Positions 7,483-16,325 of a DNA stretch of 56,490 nucleotides are shown here, in pieces. The position numbers and the translations under genes were made by a program. Within the stretch, counting starts at the first letter, position 1; the number at the start of each line of letters is the position of its first letter. The notes beneath the pieces were generated by a model that searched no databases, was not told where the DNA came from, and was given only the letters and a program-made list of their open reading frames with translations. Origin of the DNA: Ruminococcaceae bacterium UBA1417 (GTDB lineage: Bacteria; Bacillota; Clostridia; Oscillospirales; Acutalibacteraceae); contig DBPP01000016.1 of assembly GCA_002305575.1 (NCBI GenBank), positions 1 through 56,490 on the forward strand. Reading direction: 5' to 3'.

Positions 7483-8490
7483 TTATTCGCCGAATTCCGC
7501 CGCCGCTTTCTTCATCATCTCGCGGATCGGCAGATTATAAGGACAGCGGGTTTCGCAAAGGCCGCACGACGTGCAGGCCGAGGCCTTTACCTCCAGTCCC
7601 GCGTACCGCGCCCGCGCCCAGTCCTCCAGGCCGTACCGCAACAGATAGCCCTCCATCAGGAAGACGTTTGGAATCGAAATTCCGGCCGTGCACGGCGCGC
7701 AGTAATTGCAGCGCCGGCAGAACTGCGTGCCGAGCGCTTCGCGCACAGCCTCCACGCTGCGCTGCTCCTCGGCGGTGAGCGGCGCCGTATTCTCGGCTGC
7801 CGCGAGGTTTTCCTCGATCTCCTCGATCGCCGCCATACCCGGAATCACAACTGTGACGTCCGGATTGCTGACAATAAAGCGCATCGCCAGCGTGGCGTCC
7901 TCAATCGCGCCGCCGGCCAGCGGCTTCATATCGATAAAACCGATATTCTTTTCCGCGCAGGCGTGGATCAGCGCCTCGCCCTGCGTTTCGACGATATTGT
8001 ACGGGAACATAATCGTCTCCACCCAGTCCATTTCGAGCGCTTTTTCAAAAACTTCCTTCGAATGGGCCGTCAGGCCGATGTGGCCGATCTTCCCTGCGGC
8101 CTTCGCCTCCAGCAACGCCTCCAGCGCGCCGCCTTCCCCCACAACCTGCTCGAGCTGCGCGAGATTCGGGTTGTGCACCTGATACAGGTCGATAAAATCC
8201 GTGCGCAGGTTTGCAAGGCTCGTTTCAATATCCCGCGCCATGGCCGCCTTTGTACGGGCCATGCTCTTCGTGGCCAGCACAAAGCTGTCGCGCATGCCCT
8301 CGAGCGCCGCACCGAGATACGATTCGCTCACCGTATAGCCGCGCGCCGTATCGATGTAATTTACGCCGGCTGCACGCAGCTTTTCCATCAGCGCCCGCGT
8401 CCCCTGTTCGTCGATGCGCTGAATCGGAATGCCGCCGAAGCCCATGCGCGAAATCCGAAGCCCTGTTTTACCCAAAATGCGATAGTCCAT
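7483..8490 (-). CDS. Aldo/keto reductase with C-terminal 4Fe-4S ferredoxin domain
   Basis: 335 aa. The AKR barrel has the catalytic tetrad: Asp in NYIDTARGYT and the Tyr after it, Lys in LATKSMAR, His in YQVHNPN. The last ~80 residues add two cysteine clusters, CRRCNYCAPC and CTSCGLCETRCPYNLP, the second a classic 4Fe-4S pattern. AKR-ferredoxin fusions are common in anaerobes, where electrons likely pass between NAD(P)H and iron-sulfur carriers. Start at 8490 is chosen for AAGGAG 10 bases upstream and the canonical MDYRILGKTGL N-terminus. Substrate unknown. Confidence 0.88.
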   Translation of the reverse strand: MDYRILGKTGLRISRMGFGGIPIQRIDEQGTRALMEKLRAAGVNYIDTARGYTVSESYLGAALEGMRDSFVLATKSMARTKAAMARDIETSLANLRTDFIDLYQVHNPNLAQLEQVVGEGGALEALLEAKAAGKIGHIGLTAHSKEVFEKALEMDWVETIMFPYNIVETQGEALIHACAEKNIGFIDMKPLAGGAIEDATLAMRFIVSNPDVTVVIPGMAAIEEIEENLAAAENTAPLTAEEQRSVEAVREALGTQFCRRCNYCAPCTAGISIPNVFLMEGYLLRYGLEDWARARYAGLEVKASACTSCGLCETRCPYNLPIREMMKKAAAEFGE

Positions 8491-8605
8491 TGTTGTCTGT
8501 CTCCTTCCCCGCAGGCAAAAGCCTGCACGCAATCTTTGTATTATTTATAAGACAAGCCCCATGCAGCGGCCAAAACCGCCGCCTGCGCAAAACGCCCGCG
8601 GGCCA

Positions 8606-9463
8606 TTAGCGCACATCCTCGATCTTGTGCTCGAGCGGCTGCTCCAGAAGCGCAGGATTGCTGAGAAACTTTTTGAGCAGCTTCAAAGAGCGTGCAAAAT
8701 ACAGGCCGTCGCAGAAACGTTCGTCCGCAACGAGGCCGAAGCCCATTCGCTTTTCCGAAACGATCTGCGTCCCCTCCACAACCGGCTCGTTTTTCTCCTT
8801 GCCGATGGCAATGAACAGGCCCGTCGTGCCAAATTCATACACATGATGAAAAATGTGGTTGATGCCGAGCGAGCGCAGATTCGTGACAAACAGCGAGGTA
8901 TGGAACGGGCTTGCCTCAATGACGGCCTTCGGCAGCGCATTGTGGCGGTCCATAAACATCAGCGTGTTGACCACAAAGCGGATCAGCGGGCCGGGGATAC
9001 CCATGATCAACGCGGCAAGCTTATCCGTTTCGTTTGATTCATTCTTCTGTGTCGTCTCCTTCAGGATCGCCGCGTTGATCTTCTCGACGATCTCCAAAAG
9101 CCCTTCCGTACCCTCAAAACACAGCTTGATGGTCGTGCCGGCGTCGTCGCTGCGCAGGTTCTGGTGCACGACAAAGCTGACCCAGATTTTCGGCCGCGTG
9201 TAAATACGGCCCCGCACGACAAAGCGGTTGAGTTGTGGCCGAAGCGCCACCACCCGCACGAGCGCGGCAATCACCAGATGCAGATACGCAAGCTGCGCGC
9301 CCTGCGTGCGCGCGGCACGAATATACTGGTCCATACCCGTGCAGAGAATGCTCTCCTCAAACATATTCATCGAATCCGTCCGGGTCCGCATGATGTACGG
9401 GATAATGCGCTGAAAGGGTTCCACATCATGCACCCGGCGGCCGTCCGATCGTTTTCCAAACAT
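8606..9463 (-). CDS. CAT-fold 2-oxo acid dehydrogenase acyltransferase-like protein, active-site His replaced
   Basis: 285 aa. It shows the catalytic-domain fold of dihydrolipoyl acyltransferases without lipoyl or E3-binding domains. The C-terminal active-site motif, normally DHRxxDG, reads DERFCDG here, so Glu stands where the catalytic His should be. The family occurs as stand-alone genes in Clostridia; it may bind acyl-CoA without classic transacylation (inference). Start 9463 has AGAGGA 7 bases upstream. The frame is open to 10438, but that part runs antisense to the amidohydrolase gene and is rejected. A possible minus promoter is TTGTGC-17-TACAAT at 9534-9562. Confidence 0.75.
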   Translation of the reverse strand: MFGKRSDGRRVHDVEPFQRIIPYIMRTRTDSMNMFEESILCTGMDQYIRAARTQGAQLAYLHLVIAALVRVVALRPQLNRFVVRGRIYTRPKIWVSFVVHQNLRSDDAGTTIKLCFEGTEGLLEIVEKINAAILKETTQKNESNETDKLAALIMGIPGPLIRFVVNTLMFMDRHNALPKAVIEASPFHTSLFVTNLRSLGINHIFHHVYEFGTTGLFIAIGKEKNEPVVEGTQIVSEKRMGFGLVADERFCDGLYFARSLKLLKKFLSNPALLEQPLEHKIEDVR

Positions 9464-9614
9464 AGTTCTGTCCTCTTTTCCACCCACTGGTTTCGCAGAC
9501 ACCCGCCGTTTCCGCAAAGCAGGCGCCCTTCTTATTGTACACAATTTTACAAAAAAGCACAAGATTCTACACAAAAGAAATGGCGGAATTCCACCCGGAC
9601 GCCTTTTTCTGCGC

Positions 9615-9643
9615 TTGACACCGTAGGGGCCGCGCCCTATAAT
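9615..9643 (+). promoter_or_regulatory. Consensus promoter of the amidohydrolase gene
   Basis: TTGACA (9615-9620) and TATAAT (9638-9643), both perfect, spaced by 17 bp; the ATG follows 33 bp later. Confidence 0.85.
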
Positions 9644-9676
9644 GAAAAAAATTCCTCTCAAAGGCTTGGTGATTGC

Positions 9677-11293
9677 ATGACCACCACGTATTACAACGGC
9701 CGAATCTACACCGGGGACGGCTTTGCGGACAGCTTTACGGTAGAAAACGGCCGGTTTACCCGGGTCGGCCACCGCATCGCAGACGGCGGTGTAGCCATTG
9801 ACCTGGGCGGCCGGTTTGTCTGCGCCGGCTTCAATGACTCCCACATGCATCTGCTGAACCTCGGCCAGACGCTTGCCATGGCCAACCTCTCGGCGCACAC
9901 CGGCTCGCTCTCGGACATGCTCGACTGCCTGCGCGCTTTCATCCGCGAAACAAATCCTGCGCCCGGTGCCTGGGTGCAGGGCCGCGGTTTCAACCAGGAC
10001 TATTTCTCGGACGTGCACCGCTTTCCAAACCGTTTTGACCTCGACGCGGTTTCCCGGGAGTACCCGATCTGCATCTCCCGCGCGTGCGGACACATCTGCG
10101 TCGTCAACACCAGAGCGCTCACACTGCTCGGTATTGACCAAACCACGCCGCAGCCCGCAGGGGGGCGGTTTACCGTCGACGAGCGCGGCATGCCGCTCGG
10201 CCAGTTTTTTGAAAACGCACTTGAACTCGTTTTCGGACGAATGCCCGCGCCGGATGCTACCGCCCTGCGCGCCATGCTCCAGGCCGGGTGCCGCCACCTG
10301 AACGCGCGCGGCATCACCTCCTGCCAGAGCGACGACTACACCGTATTTCCGCAGATCGGTTACCGGCCCGTGATGGATGCGCTCGAATCGATGGCCGCGG
10401 ATGGCTCGCTGACCGTGCGCGTCAACGAGCAGGCGCAATTCACAAATCTGCCGGCCCTACAGGCTTTCGTGGAATCCGGCGACTTCCGGCGCGGAGACGC
10501 CCTTTTCAAAAACGGTCCCCTGAAAATGCTCGGCGACGGTTCGCTCGGCGCGCGCACCGCTTACCTGAGCCGCCCCTATGCCGACGCGCCCGAAACGCGC
10601 GGCCTGCCGGTCTACACGCAGGCGCAGCTCGACGCAATGTGTACTTACGCCAACGCGCACGGGATGCAGATTGCCATCCACGCCATTGGCGACGGCATTC
10701 TGGACCGCGTGCTCGACGCTTACGAAAAGGCGCTCACCGCCTGCCCGCGTGTGGATCACCGCCACGGCATCGTACATGGTCAGATCACACGGCACGACCA
10801 GCTCGCGCGCATGCAAAAGCTTGGGCTGCACGTATATTTGCAGTCGATTTTCCTCGATTACGACACGCGCATCGTCCTCGACCGCGTCGGTGCGGCGCTG
10901 GCCGCCACGAGCTACGCAGCGGGGTCGTTGCTGCGCAGCGGCATCACGATTTCGAACGGCTCCGACGCGCCCGTAGAGGATCCCGCTGTGCTGCGCGGCA
11001 TCGAATGCGCCGTCACGCGCCGCAGCATCGGCACCACAGCGGCGCCCTACCGACCGGAGGAAGCGCTTTCGGTGCGGCAGGCGCTGGACAGCTTCACACA
11101 GGGCGGCGCCTACGCTTCCTTCGAGGAAAGCTACAAGGGCTGTATCCGCCCCGGCATGCTGGCAGATTTCGTTGTCCTCGAGGGAAACCCTTTTGAAACA
11201 CCACCCAATCGCCTGCACGAAATTGCCGTGTGCGCGACCTATCTCGGCGGGCGCTGTGTGTATGGAAACGGTGCGCTTTTGCGCGGGGCATGA
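9677..11293 (+). CDS. YtcJ-like amidohydrolase
   Basis: 538 aa. Metal-dependent hydrolase signatures are in order: NDSHMH (H-x-H) near residue 57, a metal-site region around LGDGSLGAR near 285, AIHAIGDG near 335, HGIVHGQ near 365 and NGSDAPVE near 430. This is the amidohydrolase_3/YtcJ group, whose members hydrolyse amides or formamides, mostly with unknown physiological substrates; cytosolic, no signal peptide. Start 9677 follows a perfect promoter. The open frame reaching back to 9164 is antisense to the neighbouring gene and is not used. Confidence 0.85.
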   Translation: MTTTYYNGRIYTGDGFADSFTVENGRFTRVGHRIADGGVAIDLGGRFVCAGFNDSHMHLLNLGQTLAMANLSAHTGSLSDMLDCLRAFIRETNPAPGAWVQGRGFNQDYFSDVHRFPNRFDLDAVSREYPICISRACGHICVVNTRALTLLGIDQTTPQPAGGRFTVDERGMPLGQFFENALELVFGRMPAPDATALRAMLQAGCRHLNARGITSCQSDDYTVFPQIGYRPVMDALESMAADGSLTVRVNEQAQFTNLPALQAFVESGDFRRGDALFKNGPLKMLGDGSLGARTAYLSRPYADAPETRGLPVYTQAQLDAMCTYANAHGMQIAIHAIGDGILDRVLDAYEKALTACPRVDHRHGIVHGQITRHDQLARMQKLGLHVYLQSIFLDYDTRIVLDRVGAALAATSYAAGSLLRSGITISNGSDAPVEDPAVLRGIECAVTRRSIGTTAAPYRPEEALSVRQALDSFTQGGAYASFEESYKGCIRPGMLADFVVLEGNPFETPPNRLHEIAVCATYLGGRCVYGNGALLRGA

Positions 11294-11299
11294 AAAAAA

Positions 11300-11340
11300 C
11301 ACAGGCTGTTTTCCCAAATGGGCAGCCTGTGCTTTTATTT
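11300..11340. terminator. Bidirectional terminator between convergent genes
   Basis: cacaggctg (11300-11308) pairs with cagcctgtg (11323-11331). T-rich runs follow on the plus strand (CTTTTATTTTTT) and on the minus strand (seven Ts from 11299 down). It serves the amidohydrolase and the MATE gene. Confidence 0.85.
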
Positions 11341-11348
11341 TTTATGGG

Positions 11349-12680
11349 TCAAACGTAGTGGTATTGCCCGCGCTTAATGACAAAGAAGAACAGCGTTACC
11401 GCCAGCGCGAGCAACTCCGCAGCAACAATGGCAAGCCAGATGCCATCCAGTCCGATCAGCGCGGGCAGCAGCAGGACGACGACAACCTGGAATACGAGCG
11501 TGCGCAGGAAAGCGATCGCCGCGGAAACCCCGCCGTTGTTCAGCGCGGTGAAAAACGCCGAGCCGAAGATATTGACGCCGGAAAGCAGGAACGAAATCGA
11601 GTACAGCATAAACCCGCGCACCGTCAGCGCATAAAGCCCCGCGTCGTAACCGACAAACACCTGCGTCAACGGCTGTGCGAGCAGTTCCGCCAGAACGGTC
11701 ATAACGACGCCGGAAGTCGCGACCAGCGTGAGACTGCGCCGGAAAAGGTTCTTCAGCTCCGCGTGATTCTGCGCCCCGTAGTGGTAGCCGACCACCGGCG
11801 CAGCGCCGATGGAATAGCCGATGAAGACCGCGGCAAAAATAAAATTGACGTACATCACGACGCCGTAAGCCGCGATGCCGTCTTCGCCGGCCAGGCGCAT
11901 GAGCTGAAAATTATAGAGCATCGTGACAACCGAGGCCGAGATGTTGCTCATCAGCTCGGAGGAACCGTTTGCGCACGTGCGCAGTAAAATACGGCCGTCG
12001 GGACGCGCACGCGTCAGCCGCAGCAGACTGTTGTTCGGCCGCGCGAAATACAGAAGCGGCACCACGCCGCCGACCGTCTGGCTGATCGCCGTGGCAACGG
12101 CCGCACCGGCAAGCCCCCACTGCAACGGCACGATGAACACGAAATCAAGCACCATGTTGGTCAACCCGGCCGCCACAGTGACGCCAAGACCCAGGCGCGA
12201 TTTTTCTGCCGTGACCATGAAGCTTTGGAAAACATTCTGCAACATAAAGGCCGGCAGCGCGAGGAGGATAATCCGGCCGTACAACACGCAGCTTTCAAGC
12301 ATTTCGCCCTGCGCGCCGAGCAAGGCTGAAACCGGACGCAGGCAAAGTTCGCCCAAAGCCGCCAGAACTGCACCGCCGATAACCGTCGTATAGACGAGCA
12401 TCGAAAAATAGCGGTTGGCGCGTACCGCGTCGCCCTCGCCGAGCGTCTTCGCCACAATCGCGCTGCCGCCGGTTCCCACCATGAAGCCAAGCGCACCGAG
12501 CACGATCAGGATCGGCATAATCAAATTGATGGCTGCGAACGGTGTTTTTCCTACAAAATTGGAAACAAACAGGCCATCCACCACGCTGTAGATCGACGTG
12601 AAGATCATCATGACAATGGAAGGCAGCGTGAACCGAATCAGACGGCCGTAAGTAAAATGGTCGGACAATTGGATGCGCAT
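11349..12680 (-). CDS. MATE-family multidrug/Na+ efflux transporter
   Basis: 443 aa, twelve hydrophobic segments. The N-terminus (GRLIRFTLPSIVMMIFTSIY, then VDGLFVSNFVG) is typical of the Firmicutes MepA/NorM-like branch. It exports cationic drugs or metabolites with Na+ or H+. Start 12680 has AAGGAGAG upstream. A MarR regulator lies 130 bp upstream on the same strand with a terminator-like hairpin between, so drug-responsive control is likely. Confidence 0.88.
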   Translation of the reverse strand: MRIQLSDHFTYGRLIRFTLPSIVMMIFTSIYSVVDGLFVSNFVGKTPFAAINLIMPILIVLGALGFMVGTGGSAIVAKTLGEGDAVRANRYFSMLVYTTVIGGAVLAALGELCLRPVSALLGAQGEMLESCVLYGRIILLALPAFMLQNVFQSFMVTAEKSRLGLGVTVAAGLTNMVLDFVFIVPLQWGLAGAAVATAISQTVGGVVPLLYFARPNNSLLRLTRARPDGRILLRTCANGSSELMSNISASVVTMLYNFQLMRLAGEDGIAAYGVVMYVNFIFAAVFIGYSIGAAPVVGYHYGAQNHAELKNLFRRSLTLVATSGVVMTVLAELLAQPLTQVFVGYDAGLYALTVRGFMLYSISFLLSGVNIFGSAFFTALNNGGVSAAIAFLRTLVFQVVVVLLLPALIGLDGIWLAIVAAELLALAVTLFFFVIKRGQYHYV

Positions 12681-12730
12681 GGCGCTCTCTCCTTTCAAAA
12701 AATTGCGTTTTTTGTTTGATGGGGCTACAC

Positions 12731-12763
12731 AAAAAAAGCGCCCGGCCTTTTCAACCGAGCGCA
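12731..12763 (-). terminator. Intrinsic terminator/attenuator between MarR and MATE genes
   Basis: Read on the minus strand, gcgctcgg pairs with ccgggcgc (one G-U) and is followed by seven Ts. A second small hairpin (tatgg/ccata arms) lies at 12778-12795. Read-through would be needed for MATE expression from the marR promoter. Confidence 0.65.
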
Positions 12764-12810
12764 CCTTCTCTCCGGCTGTATGGCTGCATCCATACGCCCT
12801 CCGGTGACGG

Positions 12811-13257
12811 TTATTCCTCTTGCAGCAGCGCCGCTTTCATCAGCGCGTTATACTTGGCGGTCAACGACACCAACGCAGCGCGCTCCGCCTGCGGCATCCG
12901 GTTCCACACCTCCGCCTCGAGCCGGAAAACGCGTTCCAGATGGCTATGCATGAAACGCCAGCCGTCCTCCGTCAGCGAAATCCGCTTGACGCGCAGGTTG
13001 GTTTCGAGCGCCTCCATGGCAATCAGGCCCTTCTTAACGAGCACCTTGCACGCGGAATTCACGGTCTGCCGGCTCGCGCCGATTCGGTCGCTGATCGCGC
13101 TTTGCGTCTCCACCCCTTCGTGCAGCGCAAGGAGGATCCAGTATTCCATTTCAGACAACCCGCATTGCTTGGCACACAACCCGTACAGGGCTTCCGCTTC
13201 CCAATATGCTGCGCGGTACGCTTCGACAGAATCCGCTGCCGGTTTCTTCTTTTCCAT
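12811..13257 (-). CDS. MarR-family transcriptional regulator
   Basis: 148 aa. Winged-helix segment SAISDRIGASRQTVNSACKV is the recognition HTH (residues ~60-80), followed by the wing (ETNLRVKRISLTEDG). MarR dimers repress efflux genes until a ligand binds. Start 13257 is chosen for AGGGGCG upstream; an ATG at 13284 lacks a ribosome site. It is autoregulated in all likelihood, because a palindrome lies just after its promoter. Its likely target is the MATE gene downstream. Confidence 0.85.
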   Translation of the reverse strand: MEKKKPAADSVEAYRAAYWEAEALYGLCAKQCGLSEMEYWILLALHEGVETQSAISDRIGASRQTVNSACKVLVKKGLIAMEALETNLRVKRISLTEDGWRFMHSHLERVFRLEAEVWNRMPQAERAALVSLTAKYNALMKAALLQEE

Positions 13258-13272
13258 GGCTTCGCCCCTATT

Positions 13273-13301
13273 CTCCGAAATCATATTATCCGAAATCGGA
13301 T
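13273..13301. promoter_or_regulatory. Putative MarR operator
   Basis: A perfect palindrome atccga-aa-tcggat (13288-13301) and a half-repeat tccgaaatca (13274-13283) lie immediately downstream of the marR -10 box, over the start of transcription. Confidence 0.6.
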
Positions 13302-13308
13302 TAAATAA

Positions 13309-13337
13309 AGTTTATCAAATTTTTATCGGTTTGTCAA
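13309..13337 (-). promoter_or_regulatory. marR promoter
   Basis: Minus strand TTGACA (13337-13332) and TAAACT (13314-13309), spacer 17 bp. Confidence 0.75.
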
Positions 13338-13367
13338 CGCTTTTTTTCTGCTTTCCCGGAGAACCGC

Positions 13368-13396
13368 TTGCTTTCCATTTGGTATAGTGATACAAT
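13368..13396 (+). promoter_or_regulatory. Promoter of the polyphosphate kinase 2 gene
   Basis: TTGCTT (13368-13373) and TACAAT (13391-13396), spacer 17 bp. Confidence 0.55.
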
Positions 13397-13458
13397 AATT
13401 TTATAAATTCCTTTGAAATTCCGTGCAGATTTATTTCATTGCAGGAAGGAGTCCTATC

Positions 13459-14961
13459 ATGCTGGAAAAAATTGATCTGTCCAAAAAAATCAGTAAAAAA
13501 GAATTCAACGCCCTAATGCGGGAGCTGGACGCAAAGCTCGGTCGCCTGCAGCGCAGCTGCAAGGAAAAGCGCATTCCGGTCATCATCGCCGTGGAGGGCT
13601 TTGGCGCTGCGGGCAAGGGCACGATGATCAACCGCCTGATCGAGCCGCTCGACCCCCGTGGCTTCAAGGTCTATACGACGCAGCGGGAAACCGAGGAGGA
13701 ACGCTACTACCCGTTCCTGTGGCGTTTCTGGAATACGATGCCGGGGCGCGGGCGGATTACGATCCTCGACCGCAGCTGGTACCGCATCCTGCTCAACGAC
13801 CGCTTTGACGGCAAGAGCGATGCAAAGAGCCTTGCTACCGCGGCCGACGAGATCAATTCCTTCGAACAGCTTCTGACCGACGACCACATCGTGCTGATCA
13901 AATTCTTTCTCGTCATCTCGCAGAAGGAGCAGAAAAAACGGCTCAAAAAGCTTGCGGACTCGAAGGAAACCGCATGGCGCGTGACGGACGGCGACTGGAA
14001 GCGCTGCGAGCACTACGACGAATACTTCCGCCTGACGGAGGAGGCCCTGCAAAAGACTGACCGCGACAACGCGCCGTGGACGATCATCGAATCGGAAAAC
14101 CGCGAATATGCGGCGGCCAAGGTGATGTCCACCGTCGTCAAGCGGCTGGAGGAAGCCATCGCGGACGCCGACCGGCGTGCGGCGGCGCCTAAGGAAAGCC
14201 TGGAGGAAAGCGCAGCCATCTACCCGGACGCATTCCGCGCTTCCGCGCTCGCCGGGGTCGATCTCACAAAATCCCTGACGAAGGAGCAGTATCAGAAGCA
14301 GCTCAAAGAACTGCAGGGCAAGCTTTCCCGCCTGCACAACGAGGTATACCGCAGGCGCATTCCGATTGTACTCGCCTTTGAAGGCTGGGACGCCGGCGGC
14401 AAGGGCGGCGCCATCAAGCGGCTGACGCAGGCGCTCGATCCGCGCGGCTATGCTGTGCAGCCGGTTTCCGCGCCAAACGATCTGGAGAAATCGCACCACT
14501 ACCTGTGGCGGTTCTGGACCGCCATGCCCAAGGCCGGGCATTTCACCATTTTTGACCGCTCGTGGTACGGCCGCGTAATGGTGGAGCGCATCGAGGGCTT
14601 CTGCTCCGGCGACGAATGGCGGCGCGCTTACACGGAAATCAACAACATGGAGGAAAGCTGGGCAAACAGCGGCTGCATCGTGCTGAAATTCTGGATGCAT
14701 ATTGACAAGGACGAGCAGGAGCGCCGCTTCAAAGAACGCCAGCAAAATCCGGATAAGCAGTGGAAGATCACCGACGAGGATTGGCGTAACCGCGCGAAGT
14801 GGGACCAGTACGAGGTGGCGGTGGACGAAATGCTCGTGCGCACCTCCACCACCTATGCGCCGTGGATCATCGTGGAAGCCAACAGCAAGTATTACGCGCG
14901 CATCAAGGTGCTCAAAACCGTGGTGAATGCGATTGAGGATTACCTGAAGGAACACAAATAA
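13459..14961 (+). CDS. pap: Two-domain polyphosphate:AMP phosphotransferase (PPK2 class II)
   Basis: 500 aa, two PPK2 domains in tandem. Domain 1 (residues ~10-245) has the P-loop GFGAAGKG and DRSWYR lid; domain 2 (~275-500) has GWDAGGKGG, DPRGY and DRSWYGRVMVERIEG. The enzyme transfers phosphate from polyphosphate to AMP, making ADP. The catalytic Asp of the PPK2 P-loop (G-x-D) is present in domain 2 but is Gly in domain 1, so domain 2 is the active one, as in known two-domain enzymes. Start 13459 has AAGGAG 9 bases upstream. It is monocistronic. Confidence 0.88.
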   Translation: MLEKIDLSKKISKKEFNALMRELDAKLGRLQRSCKEKRIPVIIAVEGFGAAGKGTMINRLIEPLDPRGFKVYTTQRETEEERYYPFLWRFWNTMPGRGRITILDRSWYRILLNDRFDGKSDAKSLATAADEINSFEQLLTDDHIVLIKFFLVISQKEQKKRLKKLADSKETAWRVTDGDWKRCEHYDEYFRLTEEALQKTDRDNAPWTIIESENREYAAAKVMSTVVKRLEEAIADADRRAAAPKESLEESAAIYPDAFRASALAGVDLTKSLTKEQYQKQLKELQGKLSRLHNEVYRRRIPIVLAFEGWDAGGKGGAIKRLTQALDPRGYAVQPVSAPNDLEKSHHYLWRFWTAMPKAGHFTIFDRSWYGRVMVERIEGFCSGDEWRRAYTEINNMEESWANSGCIVLKFWMHIDKDEQERRFKERQQNPDKQWKITDEDWRNRAKWDQYEVAVDEMLVRTSTTYAPWIIVEANSKYYARIKVLKTVVNAIEDYLKEHK

Positions 14962-14967
14962 GCGCAG

Positions 14968-15010
14968 AAGGGTCCGCGCTGCAATCTGTTTTGCAGGGCG
15001 GACCCTTTTA
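14968..15010 (+). terminator. Intrinsic terminator after the PPK2 gene
   Basis: aagggtccgc (14968-14977) pairs with gcggaccctt (14998-15007), with an inner gca/tgc pair, then TTTT. Confidence 0.85.
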
Positions 15011-15032
15011 ATTATATCGATTTCATTTTTTG

Positions 15033-16016
15033 TCAGCGCTTCGTCGGCGAGCCATCTGCCGGCGTCTCACGCTCGTATTCGGCGACTGCCTCGTTCAACG
15101 CCGCGATCTCTTCGGCAGTCAGCGTCCACGCGGTGGCCGCGCAGTTTTCTTCTGCCTCGTGCTTGTTGCGCACGCCCATCAGTGCGGTATCGACGAGCGG
15201 GTGCACCGTGATCCAGTTGACCGCGACCTGCGCCACCGGCACGTTCCGCGCCGCGGCAATGCGGTCGAGCGACTGGAGCAGCTTCTGTGCTTTCGAGAAT
15301 TTCGGCTCCTTGAAATAATCGTAGAATACGAAGCGCATGTCCGAGGGATCCCAATCCGGCAGCTTGCGGATCGTACCCGTGAGCATGCCCGCACCGAGCG
15401 AGCCGTATGTCATGACGCCGATGTCGTGCTGCTTTGCAAACTCCAGCACGCTCCGCTCACGCTGGTCGATCATCGAAAACGGCGGCTGGATAACCTCGAC
15501 GTCGCCGTACCGCATGCATTCCTCCGTCTGCTCGATCGAGAAATTCGAAAGGCCGATGTGGCGGATCTTACCGCTCTCTTTCAGCTTCATCATCGCGCCC
15601 ATCGTGTCTTCAAACGGCGTGCCGAGAAAATCCGGCTTGTGCACGTGATAGATGTCGATGTACTCGACGCCCAGCCGGCGCAGCGAATCGTCGATCTCCT
15701 TCAGAATGCTCTTGCTGGAAATGTCGCGGCCGCCCTTGGGCGCGCCTTCTCCCCACACGAGGCCGCACTTTGTGGAAACGATCAGCTTTTCACGGTCATA
15801 GCCGCGGATGGCCTCGCCGACAACCTCCTCCGAGTAACCGCAGCCGTAAATCGGCGCCGTGTCGACAATGTTGACGCCGCTGTCGAGCATCGAGCGGATG
15901 GCCTCAATGGAATCCTTCCGATGGACTTCACCCCAGCCAGACCCGCCGATGGCCCATGTGCCGACCGTGGCGACGGAAACCTCCAGCCCGGTTTTGCCCA
16001 AAGTGTTGTAACGCAT
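15033..16016 (-). CDS. Aldo/keto reductase
   Basis: 327 aa. Catalytic Asp and Tyr are in NIVDTAPIYG, Lys in VSTKCG, His in YHVHKPDF. NADP(H)-binding text near the C-terminus (ALMGVRNKHEAEEN) is standard. It probably reduces aldehydes or keto-sugars; substrate unknown. Unlike the AKR at 7483-8490 it has no iron-sulfur tail. Start 16016 with AAGGAG 9 bases upstream. It stands alone, convergent with the PPK2 gene. Confidence 0.87.
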   Translation of the reverse strand: MRYNTLGKTGLEVSVATVGTWAIGGSGWGEVHRKDSIEAIRSMLDSGVNIVDTAPIYGCGYSEEVVGEAIRGYDREKLIVSTKCGLVWGEGAPKGGRDISSKSILKEIDDSLRRLGVEYIDIYHVHKPDFLGTPFEDTMGAMMKLKESGKIRHIGLSNFSIEQTEECMRYGDVEVIQPPFSMIDQRERSVLEFAKQHDIGVMTYGSLGAGMLTGTIRKLPDWDPSDMRFVFYDYFKEPKFSKAQKLLQSLDRIAAARNVPVAQVAVNWITVHPLVDTALMGVRNKHEAEENCAATAWTLTAEEIAALNEAVAEYERETPADGSPTKR

Positions 16017-16230
16017 ACCTCTTTACTCCTTTACTTTTCAATACAGATTCGCCCTCCCGCATATCGGAAGCCACGTTACTTACACTTTAGAAGAAACCGC
16101 AAAAAAAGTCAAGGGAAAAAGCGCGGATTTTCGGTAAAATCATCGGCTTTTTTTGTAAAAAGCCGGCGCCCGTAGAGATAACAAGTTCCGCGGTGCGGGC
16201 TTTCAAAAAAGAGAAATGGTCTCAGTCGTA

Positions 16231-16259
16231 TTGTAAATACGCAAATCATCCTGTATAAT
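16231..16259 (+). promoter_or_regulatory. Promoter of the three-helix membrane protein gene
   Basis: TTGTAA (16231-16236) and a perfect TATAAT (16254-16259), spacer 17 bp. Confidence 0.7.
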
Positions 16260-16325
16260 GATCCTGTGCATAACACGATCGTCACAGCCAACTGCCAAGC
16301 TTTATATGCGTAACGGAGGTGCTGC

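Noticed and set aside
9464..10438. N-terminal extension of the acyltransferase-like frame
   Set aside because: This part is antisense to the amidohydrolase gene and its promoter; the ribosome site at 9463 marks the real start.
13513..14955. 480-codon minus-strand open frame opposite the PPK2 gene
   Set aside because: Translation is low-information Val/Arg/Leu text; the plus-strand frame has two intact PPK2 domains.
15030..16175. 381-codon plus-strand frame opposite the second aldo/keto reductase
   Set aside because: Antisense shadow without ribosome site; the reductase has all catalytic residues.
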